Positions 32,939-41,409 are shown, numbered from the stretch's first letter. The stretch is DNA of 64,000 nt from an uncultured Mollicutes bacterium (GCA_947166335.1 CAMVDS010000003.1:1-64000); one strand, 5' to 3'. Program-made: numbers and translations. The notes: generated by a model not told the origin, from the sequence alone.

Positions 32939-33332
32939 TATACCAGAAGAAATTTGGGAAAAGGAAAACTTTTGCGATTATTTTGGTGCGTGGAGTGAAA
33001 AATTACAAGAAATAATTAAGAGTGGTACTGTTGTATATGAATCAGAAGAATATAAAAATTATGTAAGTAGACAATCAGTAAAGGAGCTTATTAGAAGCGG
33101 TATTAGTACAGATATAGAGGTAGATCAAGATTATGTATGCGAATTAATTGACGAACTTCCGCCTGTTACGCCAGAGCCGAACAGATGTAATCAATGCAAG
33201 TATTATGAGGGAGTACACGATGTACAGGGACATGCACCTTGTTCTTTTCTAAAATGCGGGGGTGTATTGTGGGATTGGTATTGTTCAAACTATGAGTCGT
33301 ATAAGGAGGGTGAAGAAAATGGGATTAACTGA
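32922..33332 (+). CDS. Zinc-site protein of the IDIPEExY family (136 aa)
   Basis: AAGGAGAATAAGG fixes ATG 32922. Begins MKLIIDIPEEIWEK, an opening shared with the genes at 34528 and 34909. The middle ends with ELIDELPPV, and the C-terminus has NRCNQCKYYEG, then WDWYCSNYE, a four-Cys metal site typical of Firmicutes phages. Confidence 0.72.
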   Translation: MKLIIDIPEEIWEKENFCDYFGAWSEKLQEIIKSGTVVYESEEYKNYVSRQSVKELIRSGISTDIEVDQDYVCELIDELPPVTPEPNRCNQCKYYEGVHDVQGHAPCSFLKCGGVLWDWYCSNYESYKEGEENGIN

Positions 33333-33630
33333 TGGACATTTAGCATGGGGTGATGATATACCAACTGAATCGGAAAAGATATTTTACAGGCAGATAGCTG
33401 AACTTGAAAAGGAAAATGCAAGACTCCTGAAAGACTGTGAAGTTTATAAAAAGGCAATAGAGGATATTAAGAAAGAGATAAAATCTAAGAAGTTTAAGGG
33501 CTATGTAAATGATAATGGTAGTGTTGATTTGCCAGACCATCAAGCTCATTTCAACAGTGGATTGATTTTAGCACTTGAGATAATAGATAAACACACAAGC
33601 GGAGCAAAGATGGAGGAGGTGAAAGAATGA
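33319..33630 (+). CDS. Coiled-coil protein of the ALEIIDK family (103 aa)
   Basis: GGAGGGTGAAGAAA selects ATG 33319. A coiled coil spans residues 24-55 (AELEKENARLLKDCEVYKKA). The end FNSGLILALEIIDKHTSG is a motif that recurs in five genes nearby. ATGA overlap with the next gene. Confidence 0.7.
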   Translation: MGLTDGHLAWGDDIPTESEKIFYRQIAELEKENARLLKDCEVYKKAIEDIKKEIKSKKFKGYVNDNGSVDLPDHQAHFNSGLILALEIIDKHTSGAKMEEVKE

Positions 33631-33725
33631 AAAAATATTATTTTTGCAAACGCTGTAATCGATGGTGGTTGCTTGAAAGTTTAACAGCAGTTCATTGCCC
33701 TATATGTGGTCAGGATATAATATAG
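33627..33725 (+). CDS. 32-aa zinc ribbon
   Basis: MKKYYFCKRCNRWW, then HCPICGQDII, gives four Cys in two CxxC knuckles and nothing else: a minimal zinc ribbon. GGAGGTGAAAG lies in the end of the preceding gene. Such stand-alone ribbons are frequent in phages and too short for most annotators. Confidence 0.68.
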   Translation: MKKYYFCKRCNRWWLLESLTAVHCPICGQDII

Positions 33726-33774
33726 GAGGAAAGAAACATGGGTAGAGTCCGATAGGGGCAGATGGGAGTGAGGA

Positions 33775-33948
33775 ATGACAGCAGATGATGTTGTAGCCAT
33801 AAGTGGTAGAATCTGGAATGATGATACCAGAACAGTTGCCAATGTAGTGAATATTAATGCACGAATCTTAAAGGATGCATTGAATAGAATCGTAGAACTT
33901 GAAAAACGGATAGATGAGCTACAGGCAGAAAGTGAGGATAAGGAATGA
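33775..33948 (+). CDS. Unknown 57-aa coiled-coil protein
   Basis: GGGAGTGAGGA upstream of ATG 33775. A helical heptad pattern (RILKDALNRIVELEKRIDELQ) suggests oligomerisation. A short frame at 33738 directly upstream stops after five codons, so I reject it. ATGA overlap follows. Confidence 0.65.
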   Translation: MTADDVVAISGRIWNDDTRTVANVVNINARILKDALNRIVELEKRIDELQAESEDKE

Positions 33949-34259
33949 ATTTCAAATTAGGAAAAAAATATATCGTAAAGGTTTCTGAAGAAGGCATAAT
34001 TCCTATTGAAGAATTTAAATCAGACAGATTTTATGATAAAGACCATGATGATTTGGATTTTCTGACAGACGAAGAAAAGATAATTGTTATCAATGATGTG
34101 CTTGACAAGATAAGAGCCGAGTTTATCTCTTTATATCCTAAGAATTACGCAGGAGAACTTGAACTTGGCGGTCTAAGCTGTGTATTTTCACTTAATAGGG
34201 TATTAAACATCATTGACAAGTATGAGGCAAGCCCGACAGGTGAGGAGGATAAAGAATGA
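33945..34259 (+). CDS. Unknown 104-aa protein with LNIIDKYEA end
   Basis: Coupled to the previous gene by ATGA. Strands, an acidic middle (DKDHDDLDFLTDEEK), and the terminal helix RVLNIIDKYEASPTGEEDKE, a member of the recurring IIDKY family. Confidence 0.7.
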   Translation: MNFKLGKKYIVKVSEEGIIPIEEFKSDRFYDKDHDDLDFLTDEEKIIVINDVLDKIRAEFISLYPKNYAGELELGGLSCVFSLNRVLNIIDKYEASPTGEEDKE

Positions 34260-34531
34260 AATGGATAAGCGAAGAAGATTTAAGAAAACATATAATCAAT
34301 GATAATTGTGATGAAGGATGCGGATATATTGACGAAAGAGACATCATTGATATGGAGTGGGTAGAAGATGATAAGTTCATACCCTTATCCGTGATAAAAG
34401 GTATTAAGGCAGAAATAAATGAGCTGTCTGAATTAGATCACATAGAACCAACATATGAGGATTGCAAAAGGGATGTGCTGGAAATTATAAATAAACGCAC
34501 AAGAGGTGCAAAGATGGAGGGTGAAGAATGA
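34256..34531 (+). CDS. Unknown 91-aa protein of the LEIINKR family
   Basis: ATGA overlap at both ends. Contains VIKGIKAEINELSELDHIEPTYED, then CKRDVLEIINKRTRG, the same ending as its neighbours. Likely arisen by local duplication. Confidence 0.7.
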   Translation: MKWISEEDLRKHIINDNCDEGCGYIDERDIIDMEWVEDDKFIPLSVIKGIKAEINELSELDHIEPTYEDCKRDVLEIINKRTRGAKMEGEE

Positions 34532-34740
34532 AAATAATCATTGATATTCCGTATCGCATATATAGTAAAGGTTTAATCCCTACGAATCGGACAGATGTAG
34601 AGGTTGTAGCTTATGCTATAGCAGATTGTACGCCTATTGATAATCCTCTCATAGCTTTACGTGATGAATATGATAAAGAGATCGAAAGCAATAAAAAATT
34701 CACAAGCTCGATAGGGAGAGAAGGGAGTGATAAGGGATGA
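34528..34740 (+). CDS. Unknown 70-aa protein of the IDIPxxxY family
   Basis: MKIIIDIPYRIYSKGLIP parallels the genes at 32922 and 34909. ATGA overlap upstream and downstream. The C-terminus is short and polar. Confidence 0.68.
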   Translation: MKIIIDIPYRIYSKGLIPTNRTDVEVVAYAIADCTPIDNPLIALRDEYDKEIESNKKFTSSIGREGSDKG

Positions 34741-34907
34741 CAAAAATAAAATGGTCTAAAGAGCCTGATGAATGGTATTGCTCTTATGGTAAATGCTGTA
34801 ATTGTAATACTGAATTTATGTGTTCTAAAGCGCATTACTGTCCTGGATGTGGTGAAAAAATTGAATCCGAGGAATTTAATGTAAGTTACAAAGAAATGGA
34901 GGAATAA
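34737..34907 (+). CDS. Zinc-ribbon protein (56 aa)
   Basis: WYCSYGKCCNCNTEFMCSKA, then YCPGCGEKI, carries the CxxC...CPxCG knuckles of a zinc ribbon. Coupled to the previous gene (ATGA). Size below common cut-offs but the pattern is clear. Confidence 0.68.
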   Translation: MTKIKWSKEPDEWYCSYGKCCNCNTEFMCSKAHYCPGCGEKIESEEFNVSYKEMEE

Positions 34908-34908
34908 A

Positions 34909-35154
34909 ATGGCAGATATAGAATTGGTAATTAAGATACCTGAAGAAACCTATGAATATTGGAAGAACTATTCATATGAATATGTAATTGCAGAAGCAAT
35001 AGCTAAGAGTATACCGCTGCCTAAAGGTCATGGAGATTTAATTGATAGGAGTAAGTTATTAAAAGAACCTATGGATACAGCTAATTATCCAAGCAACTAT
35101 GTTAGGATTGCAAAGGCAGTCATAGAAGCAGATAAGGCAGAAAGCGAGGAATAA
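34909..35154 (+). CDS. Unknown 81-aa protein of the IPEExY family
   Basis: GGAGGAATAAA upstream. IELVIKIPEETYEYWKN, then IAKSIPLPKGHGDLIDRSKL; the GHGDLID phrase is typical of these Firmicutes phage proteins and often precedes zinc partners. Confidence 0.7.
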   Translation: MADIELVIKIPEETYEYWKNYSYEYVIAEAIAKSIPLPKGHGDLIDRSKLLKEPMDTANYPSNYVRIAKAVIEADKAESEE

Positions 35155-35156
35155 TA

Positions 35157-35543
35157 ATGATTATAACATTTATATTTGCAATTATGTTAGTTTTAGGAAT
35201 TATAATTTGGCGTAAGAGCAGTTATGACTTAGATATTATTGGAATTTTGTTAACCTTTGTTAGTTCAGTCGTATTGTGTATATCGTTGATCGTGATTATT
35301 GTAACTCATGCTACAGCCAACAACACTATTCAACAAAATAAAATTAATTATGATGGACTATGTAAGCGTTATGAGATTGCCAAATCAGAATATGAAGATG
35401 TCTCTAAATCCGATGTAATAGCTGATATAACCGCATGGAATATAAAGGTATATAACACAAAATATTGGGCAGAAAATCCATGGACAAATTGGTTTAATCC
35501 AAAAAGTATTGCTGATAATTTAGAATATATTCCAATGGAATAG
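35157..35543 (+). CDS. Two-span membrane protein (128 aa)
   Basis: Two hydrophobic stretches, residues 1-19 and about 24-56 (LTFVSSVVLCISLIVIIV), precede a soluble charged C-terminal domain (70-128). Likely a small inner-membrane protein. AAGCGAGGAATA upstream. Confidence 0.7.
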   Translation: MIITFIFAIMLVLGIIIWRKSSYDLDIIGILLTFVSSVVLCISLIVIIVTHATANNTIQQNKINYDGLCKRYEIAKSEYEDVSKSDVIADITAWNIKVYNTKYWAENPWTNWFNPKSIADNLEYIPME

Positions 35544-35554
35544 GAGGTGGAAGA

Positions 35555-35827
35555 ATGACAAGAGAAGAAAAATTAAAATTATTACTTGATATAGGAGAAT
35601 ATGATTTTATTAAATATATTCCTAAAGAAAATATGTGGAAGTTGATTTTTGCACTTGCATATATTGAAGATACTATACCTATGTCTGATATTGATGGCAT
35701 TAAGGAAGAAATAAAAACAGAAATCAGCGATTATGAAGGTTGTAATGATTTCAATGAGGGCATAAGATTTGGATTGCGAACGGCACTTGAAATTATCGAC
35801 AAGTATAAGGCAGAAAGTGAGGGATAA
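35555..35827 (+). CDS. Unknown 90-aa protein of the ALEIIDKY family
   Basis: GGAGGTGGAAGA upstream. Ends with FGLRTALEIIDKYKAESEG, again the shared helix. N-terminal helix and one hydrophobic strand before it. Confidence 0.7.
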   Translation: MTREEKLKLLLDIGEYDFIKYIPKENMWKLIFALAYIEDTIPMSDIDGIKEEIKTEISDYEGCNDFNEGIRFGLRTALEIIDKYKAESEG

Positions 35828-35829
35828 AT

Positions 35830-35997
35830 ATGACACCATATAAAATCACGGCAGAACTGAATCTGAAGAATATTATATCTGAATCAAGAGAAGTCGCACA
35901 AGCCTTAAATGAATTTGCCGATAATCTTGAACAAATTGAAAAGAAGTACGCAGAGCCACAGGAAAGTGAGGATAAAGAATGGTATTTCAGATTATAG
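35830..35997 (+). CDS. Unknown 55-aa helical protein
   Basis: ATG 35830 follows GGGATAAAT two bases after the previous stop. One amphipathic helix (IISESREVAQALNEFADNL), acidic end. Overlaps the next gene by 19 bases. Confidence 0.6.
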   Translation: MTPYKITAELNLKNIISESREVAQALNEFADNLEQIEKKYAEPQESEDKEWYFRL

Positions 35998-36335
35998 ATA
36001 GAAAAACAGGCAAAGAGCCTACAGATCGTGTTATTAAAAATATAGCCAAAAGAGGCGGTTTAATGGAAATGGATATAGACGGGTTTTATGTCAGTGAGGA
36101 TGGTCTAATAGTGTTAGTTGATGATTGCGGTAATGCCACATGGGTTGATATGGGGAGATTTAAAGTGGAGGTGCAGGATGTAGATAGTAATATATCATTT
36201 TCGAAAGAAATAAATAGTTTTATTTCATGTTTAAAATGTGAAAATTTTAGTAAAGAAGATAACTATTGTAAGTTGTTGCAAATCAATTGGCTTCCTGATA
36301 ATTTTGGATGTAACAACGGAAAGGAAAAGGTATGA
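35979..36335 (+). CDS. Zinc-site protein (118 aa)
   Basis: GAGGATAAAGA upstream, within the previous gene. Residues 1-60 read as strands (LIVLVDDCGNATW). The C-terminal part CLKCENF, then DNYCKLL and NFGC, is a four-Cys site of the same style as the gene at 32922. Confidence 0.7.
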   Translation: MVFQIIDRKTGKEPTDRVIKNIAKRGGLMEMDIDGFYVSEDGLIVLVDDCGNATWVDMGRFKVEVQDVDSNISFSKEINSFISCLKCENFSKEDNYCKLLQINWLPDNFGCNNGKEKV

Positions 36336-37387
36336 ATTATCAACAGATAAGAGAGAAACTGAATACAGAAGAATATAGTTTTTTACGTACTAATCCTCAC
36401 CTAGGAGATAATATTATTCTCCTGGGGTTGGGTGGATCTTATGCATATGGAACTAATAATGAGAATAGCGATATAGATATTCGTGGTATTTATCTTCCCT
36501 CAAAGGAAGAAATACTTTGTGGTGGTTTTGGTGGGATATCTGAACAGGTAGTAAATGAAGCTACTGATACTACTATTTATGGGTTAGGGAAAATAGCCAA
36601 TTTATTAAGTAATACTAATCCTAATGTAATTGAAATGATGGGTCTTGATGAAGATCAATATCTATATTTAAAACCAGAAGGTAAATTACTAATAGATAAT
36701 GCTCATTTATTCTTATCTAAGAAGTGTGCTAATTCTTTTGGTGGATATGCTAACGCTCAGCTTTATAGATTAACTCAAAAATCAGCTCATAGTATGACTC
36801 AAGAAGGTCTTGAGAAGCATATTCTTAAAACAATGGAATTTATGAGAACAGATTTTACTAAAAGATATTCTACTATGCCAGAAGATTCTATCAATTTATA
36901 TATAGATAAATCTGATCAAGAAAATATGGAAACGGAAATATATATGGATATCTCTTTGCATCATTACCCTTTAAGAGATTATTGTGGAATGTGGAACGAA
37001 TTAAAAAATGTCACTTCTGAATACACAAAAATAGGGAAACGAAATCAAAAGGCTCTTGAACATGCAAAAATCGGTAAACATATGATGCATCTAGTAAGAT
37101 TATATCTTATGTGCTTTGATATCTTGGAGAAGGAACAGATAATAACTCACCGTGTAAAAGAGCATGATATGCTCATGGATATAAGAAACGGCATATATAT
37201 TACCGAGAACAATGATGTCCGTCCTGAGTTCTTTGAGATGGTAAATGAGTATGAGAAGCACCTACAGGATTCAATAAAGCATACCTCTCTACCAGATAAG
37301 CCTGATTATAAAAAAATCAGGGAGCTGGTCAGTGAGATAAATCTCAGAGTTATTAAGGATCTTGTCATATTTGGGCAAAAGATGTAG
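36332..37387 (+). CDS. DNA polymerase beta-superfamily nucleotidyltransferase (351 aa)
   Basis: The motif GGSYAYGTNNENSDIDIRGI (residues 34-53) has the GS...DxD active site of minimal nucleotidyltransferases. The long helical C-terminal region and length fit the RlaP/YcgL-type predicted nucleotidyltransferases found with RNA ligases in phages and bacteria. The enzyme transfers nucleotides to RNA or another acceptor, and a role in repairing cut tRNAs is plausible given the tRNA island downstream. ATGA overlap with the previous gene; GGAAAGG upstream. Confidence 0.82.
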   Translation: MNYQQIREKLNTEEYSFLRTNPHLGDNIILLGLGGSYAYGTNNENSDIDIRGIYLPSKEEILCGGFGGISEQVVNEATDTTIYGLGKIANLLSNTNPNVIEMMGLDEDQYLYLKPEGKLLIDNAHLFLSKKCANSFGGYANAQLYRLTQKSAHSMTQEGLEKHILKTMEFMRTDFTKRYSTMPEDSINLYIDKSDQENMETEIYMDISLHHYPLRDYCGMWNELKNVTSEYTKIGKRNQKALEHAKIGKHMMHLVRLYLMCFDILEKEQIITHRVKEHDMLMDIRNGIYITENNDVRPEFFEMVNEYEKHLQDSIKHTSLPDKPDYKKIRELVSEINLRVIKDLVIFGQKM

Positions 37388-37403
37388 AAAGGAGTGATAA
37401 GGA

Positions 37404-37778
37404 ATGAACGCAAGGCAGACGAAGAAATGCCTGAAAAAGAGGATAAATCGTCTTGAATCAGATAACGATTTAATGCGTAGAATTATTGCGGATAGTCCTA
37501 ATATGCAGAGATTATATGACTTGTACAATGAGCCACATAAGGTTCGATATACAACAATGCCGTTCCAAGAGTTTAAGGCAAAAAGAATGATTCCTGATTC
37601 TATTGGAGGAAAAATTCCTATTTATGTTGGAGATATTGATGAAATTATTGAATATACAGAATGGGCGTTAGCAAAAGATTTATTTGAGTGCATCAAGAAT
37701 AACATAACTTATGAGGTTGATACTGAATGTATGACGCCAACAATCACGGCAAGTATCTTTCTTGGCAGAAGGGAGTGA
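37404..37778 (+). CDS. Unknown 124-aa protein (MNARQxKKxLKKxI type)
   Basis: AAAGGAGTGATAAGGA upstream. The basic helical opening (RQTKKCLKKRINRLESDN) is typical of an uncharacterised Firmicutes phage family. The second half is alpha/beta with EVDTECMTPTITASIFLGRR. Confidence 0.72.
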   Translation: MNARQTKKCLKKRINRLESDNDLMRRIIADSPNMQRLYDLYNEPHKVRYTTMPFQEFKAKRMIPDSIGGKIPIYVGDIDEIIEYTEWALAKDLFECIKNNITYEVDTECMTPTITASIFLGRRE

Positions 37779-37791
37779 TGAGGTACACAGC

Positions 37792-37998
37792 ATGATTGAT
37801 AACATAGCAATGGTTGACAATGGAGAAATGAAAACTTTTGCAAGAATAGATGATGAATGTACTTTTTCACACTATGAAACGGTAAAAGATATTAAAGGAT
37901 ATTTCCAGATGCAGAATTATCCAAAATGCATGAATGGTTATCAACTTAATTTATTAGGTGGTACAGATGCAGAGGGAGGCTCACAGCATGACAATTGA
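37792..37998 (+). CDS. Unknown 68-aa protein
   Basis: An in-frame TTG at 37762 is possible, but GAGG nine bases upstream favours ATG 37792. Mixed sequence ending in a Gly-rich tail. Overlaps the next start by 11 bases. Confidence 0.58.
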   Translation: MIDNIAMVDNGEMKTFARIDDECTFSHYETVKDIKGYFQMQNYPKCMNGYQLNLLGGTDAEGGSQHDN

Positions 37999-38515
37999 CA
38001 GATATTTTGAAATGCCCGAAATGACGATTGAATTAGCTGTTGATCGTATGAATCGAATAATAGAATATAAAAAGTTAGGAATGTCAGAGTATGAGGTCGC
38101 TTTAGATACAGAGGCTTTAACTATGGCGATTAAAAGTCTTGAAGCCTGGAGAAAGGTGAAAGAGCAAATAAAAGATGAAGCGGAATTTGCTTATGCTAAT
38201 TTTGACGAGTACAAGTATGAGGTGTTGGGTGTTGATGATGTTGATGATTTACCAAATGACGATTTTAGATACGGCATGGAAAGGACTTTAGAAATTATAA
38301 ATAAATATAAGGAAGAAGAAAAGGTAGAAGTTCCTAAGAAAGATATTATTCCTATTGAATCACATAAAGTAACTCCTAATATTACTAATAGTGATGATGT
38401 ACAGATCAGAGATAAGAAGCTTACATTCCAGGATGGTCAGTACTTTGAAGAATATACAGAAGTCAGAGTTGTAAGAAGAGCTATAACTAGAGAACAGTTT
38501 TTGGCAGCAGTATAA
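37988..38515 (+). CDS. Unknown 175-aa protein with ALEI-like helix
   Basis: GAGGGAGGCTCACAGC selects ATG 37988. Residues 90-108 contain YGMERTLEIINKYKEEEK, the local family helix. The extension beyond it is beta-rich and basic (VRVVRRAITREQFLAAV), perhaps a fusion. Confidence 0.72.
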   Translation: MTIDRYFEMPEMTIELAVDRMNRIIEYKKLGMSEYEVALDTEALTMAIKSLEAWRKVKEQIKDEAEFAYANFDEYKYEVLGVDDVDDLPNDDFRYGMERTLEIINKYKEEEKVEVPKKDIIPIESHKVTPNITNSDDVQIRDKKLTFQDGQYFEEYTEVRVVRRAITREQFLAAV

Positions 38516-38525
38516 AAAATATCCT

Positions 38526-38576
38526 ATCTAATTTTCGGTAAAGTCAATAAAATAGGGCTTTACCGAAGATTTAGAT
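38526..38576 (+). terminator. Large stem-loop at the end of the second array
   Basis: ATCTAA (38526-38531) pairs with TTAGAT (38571-38576), and inside it TTCGGTAAAG (38534-38543) pairs with CTTTACCGAA (38558-38567). No T-run follows, so it may block or process transcripts rather than be a classical terminator. The following 190 bases hold no gene. Confidence 0.5.
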
Positions 38577-38767
38577 AAGGCAAAAATAGTAAAGAACAGA
38601 GTATCTAAATAGTAAACATAAGTAGTAAAATGACTATTAAAGTCAATACATAGTTAAACTTAATATAATAGTGCATAAAAATTATTGATTTTTAGGACTT
38701 CCCATTGTATTATATTTATAGTAATATATCTAGGTAATAGTATTAGTATAAATGGGAGGGCTATAAT
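38577..38767 (+). promoter_or_regulatory. Non-coding leader before the DGQHR gene
   Basis: AT-rich and gene-free. Several TATAAT-like hexamers (for example TATAAT at 38664-38669) occur without a clear -35. CCCAT (38701-38705) can pair with ATGGG (38752-38756) next to the GGGAGG ribosome site, which could hide it. This marks the start of a new unit. Confidence 0.35.
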
Positions 38768-40015
38768 ATGGAAAATACTAATCTTATTACAGGTCTTCGA
38801 ACGACCTGTGACAAAGTAGCTCTAAACAGAAAGCTAATGTTAGCTGTTACTGATTATTGCTATCAGGAGTTTGGAGTGCCACAAGCTGAAACAATGGATG
38901 TAATTAATGATAGAGTACCTTTAGATCAGAAACCTAAAGATTTCTTATTTTTTCTTGCGTCTGCATTAACAAAGAATGTAACTGAGTTTACATTATCTAC
39001 TTATTATTCTTTAGAAGATATCCAAAAACTGAGTAAAAGTAAATATTTGACAGAAGAGAATTATCGTATAGCTATTCCTTGTATAGCTGTTGTACCTAAT
39101 AAACAGTGGATAGGAGCTGTAGATGCACGTTTCTTTCTGGAATTAGATAGGAATAATAAAATAAAATATAATTTTGAAAAGCAAAGAGTAAGACAAAAGA
39201 TAGTTAAAGGGAATGAAGTAATCTTTAAGACTAAAATAAATATGAGATCTGTTAATCAAATAGCTAAACTCATGCAAAGTGGTGAGTATATTTCAGATTA
39301 TATCACATTGGATATCCCATATGAAAATCAGAAAAATATATTTATGTACAGTGAAAATAATAGAGAGCTAGTTTTTGATAACTTAGATTCTTTTGATATT
39401 ACTGACGGTTATCATAGATTAGAAGCTATGCGAAAATGTTATGAAGCTGATAAGACTTTTAATTATCCAATGGGAATACAGATTACTCAATTTTCATTAC
39501 AAAAGACTCAGCAATTTATATATCAGTCAGATCAGAAGAACAAGATGACTACTATTGAAAGTAATTCATTTGATGCTTTAAGACCTTCTAATGAAGTATG
39601 CAATTTCTTGAATGAAGATGGTGGGTGTATATATAATAAGTTAATTAAGCGTGGTAGTGATAAGGCGATAGATTATACAGCATTATCTGATATTATAGAA
39701 TATTATTGGTTTGGTCCTTGGTTAGGAGATAAAAAGAAAAAGGATTATGGAAGACAGGATATATTATCAGCTACTAAAGAAGTAAAAGAATTATTAAATT
39801 CTTATGCAGAGGAGAATCCAACATCAATAGGAAGATATATAGGATTCCCAGAGTTGATACTATACTTCTATTTAATAAAAAATAAAGGAGAGAAACCTGG
39901 AAGAGCAGCTAAGAAAGTTATTAAATATGTTGAGAATGAAAAGATAAATAATATAAAATTAAGGGGTATGAGGAAACCTTTATTTGATCAGATAGAACAA
40001 CTTGGGTTTAATTAA
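38768..40015 (+). CDS. DGQHR-motif ParB-like protein (415 aa)
   Basis: FDITDGYHRLEAM (residues about 213-225) is the DGQHR motif, here DGYHR, of ParB/Srx-fold proteins such as DndB-like regulators. Around it are strands (IPCIAVVPNKQW) and QSDQKNKMTTIESN, a conserved stretch of this group. The last 150 residues are helical and basic. Members bind nucleotides and DNA, and several regulate operons. GGGAGG upstream. It is paired 12 bases from the recombinase-fold gene. Confidence 0.7.
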   Translation: MENTNLITGLRTTCDKVALNRKLMLAVTDYCYQEFGVPQAETMDVINDRVPLDQKPKDFLFFLASALTKNVTEFTLSTYYSLEDIQKLSKSKYLTEENYRIAIPCIAVVPNKQWIGAVDARFFLELDRNNKIKYNFEKQRVRQKIVKGNEVIFKTKINMRSVNQIAKLMQSGEYISDYITLDIPYENQKNIFMYSENNRELVFDNLDSFDITDGYHRLEAMRKCYEADKTFNYPMGIQITQFSLQKTQQFIYQSDQKNKMTTIESNSFDALRPSNEVCNFLNEDGGCIYNKLIKRGSDKAIDYTALSDIIEYYWFGPWLGDKKKKDYGRQDILSATKEVKELLNSYAEENPTSIGRYIGFPELILYFYLIKNKGEKPGRAAKKVIKYVENEKINNIKLRGMRKPLFDQIEQLGFN

Positions 40016-40027
40016 GGGGGTGATAGT

Positions 40028-40996
40028 ATGGCTAGAGCTAAGATAACTGGAGTACAATTTTATAACCCTGAGATTAAAGAAAAGTTTTTATCTGAACAAA
40101 AAGATACTATGAAAAGCAATCTGATAATTCTTTTCCGTAATACTAAATCTTTTGAAGAGCAGAAAAAGAAAGATTTATATGAATTTTCATTTCAAGAGAT
40201 AGAAGAATATTACAGATATTTAAATAAAACTTCTGTAAAAGGTATTATGATGGTCCATAATAATGTTAGAAGATATATCAGATGGGCTTATTCTAAAGGT
40301 TTAATTAATTATTATGAAGTCAGACTTGAAGATATAATGGAAGGTAATATAGGCCAGTATTGTAATCAGGTTATGATGAAAGCTGTCGTAATAGATAGGG
40401 AAACTATTGTAGATTGGACTGAGAGATTACGAAAAGATTATGATTATTATAATCCCAGAGACAGTTTTCTGGTATTAGCTCCTTATGAAGGAATAGCAGG
40501 TTATATGCTTAATGAATTAACTTCTATTCAACGTACTGATATCATTAAAGACGGTGATAAGTTTTATGCTAAACTCCCTAATAGAACGATTCCCATATCT
40601 AAAGAATTATATAAAATAGCTCAAGAAGCTATTGAAGAAGAATTGTATTATGCTAATAGAAGAGAAGGATCATTAAAAGCTTATACATTAGAAAAAAATA
40701 ATAATATAGTCAGATTAATACAAGGACGTAACTCTAAACATTTTGGATATAATAATATAGTTAAACAAGTTAAACAGGCATTGGTTATGGTGGATGCTGG
40801 ACATATAACTGTTAAGCATATTATAACCAGCGGAAAAATACATATGATCCGTCAGAAAGCTAAAGAGCATGGATTATCTGAAAGAGATTATATGCGATCA
40901 CAGTTCTTTAAAGATGAAGTCTGTTATCAATTTCATATGGATAGTGAAAATGCTACTAACCATTTTAATAGTTTTAAAATTCTTATGGGGCTGTAA
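40028..40996 (+). CDS. Tyrosine-recombinase-fold protein, probably inactive (322 aa)
   Basis: An N-terminal SAM-like domain (residues 40-110) and a C-terminal domain with YEGIAGYMLNELTSIQRTDI and SGKIHMIRQKAKEHG follow the layout of tyrosine recombinases. But the HxxR appears as KIHMIR, no GH motif is clear, and the end (NHFNSFKILMGL) lacks a Tyr nucleophile. SPbeta MrpR is a known lytic repressor built on this inactive fold. I infer a DNA-binding regulator of that type. GGGGGTGATAGT upstream. Confidence 0.65.
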   Translation: MARAKITGVQFYNPEIKEKFLSEQKDTMKSNLIILFRNTKSFEEQKKKDLYEFSFQEIEEYYRYLNKTSVKGIMMVHNNVRRYIRWAYSKGLINYYEVRLEDIMEGNIGQYCNQVMMKAVVIDRETIVDWTERLRKDYDYYNPRDSFLVLAPYEGIAGYMLNELTSIQRTDIIKDGDKFYAKLPNRTIPISKELYKIAQEAIEEELYYANRREGSLKAYTLEKNNNIVRLIQGRNSKHFGYNNIVKQVKQALVMVDAGHITVKHIITSGKIHMIRQKAKEHGLSERDYMRSQFFKDEVCYQFHMDSENATNHFNSFKILMGL

Positions 40997-41040
40997 TCAC
41001 GGCTCTATTTTCAATAGTAAAAGAAAATAACAATAAACAC

Positions 41041-41069
41041 TTGACATAATATCTCATTTATGGTAATAT
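41041..41069 (+). promoter_or_regulatory. SigA-type promoter
   Basis: TTGACA (41041-41046), 17 bases, TAATAT (41064-41069): one of the best promoter matches here. It should start transcription near 41076 for the zinc-ribbon, SSB-like and RecA-like genes. Confidence 0.7.
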
Positions 41070-41075
41070 TTACAA

Positions 41076-41165
41076 CGTAAGGACATGGATATGTTCATGC
41101 GGATTTATCCCATAGTCAGTTACATTATCATTAAAGAAAGGGCATAAATTATGGGATAGTACATC
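41076..41165 (+). promoter_or_regulatory. Structured 5' leader hiding a ribosome site
   Basis: TATCCCATA (41106-41114) pairs perfectly with TATGGGATA (41150-41158), whose GGGA is the only ribosome-site-like sequence before ATG 41166. Folding would block translation of the zinc-ribbon gene and could be opened by a protein or RNA. Pairing is seen; control is inferred. Confidence 0.45.
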
Positions 41166-41363
41166 ATGAGAAACAGAAAGCAATGTATTAAATGTGAGGA
41201 AGATTTCTGGTATTCTTCGGAAGATTGCCAGTGGGATTATAAGGGAATAACCCCTGTTAAAGTTACAAAATGCCCTCAATGTAAATGCATTCAAGCTGTT
41301 AAGTTCGAAAAGATTTATAATGTAAATACAGATACAAAATTTTATACTTATAATGGAAAGTAA
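41166..41363 (+). CDS. Zinc-ribbon protein (65 aa)
   Basis: CIKCEEDF at residues 7-14 and TKCPQCKCIQ at 34-43 give two CxxC knuckles. Trp/Tyr between them suggests a nucleic-acid-binding ribbon. First gene of the SSB/RecA unit, behind a strong promoter. Confidence 0.72.
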   Translation: MRNRKQCIKCEEDFWYSSEDCQWDYKGITPVKVTKCPQCKCIQAVKFEKIYNVNTDTKFYTYNGK

Positions 41364-41409
41364 AACAAAATAACAATATATATAATAAAGAAAAGGAGTT
41401 AAAAAAATC

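Noticed and set aside
33738..33755. Gene start at ATG 33738
   Set aside because: Despite GGAGG upstream the frame stops after five codons. It may be the remnant of a gene, but too little is left to call.
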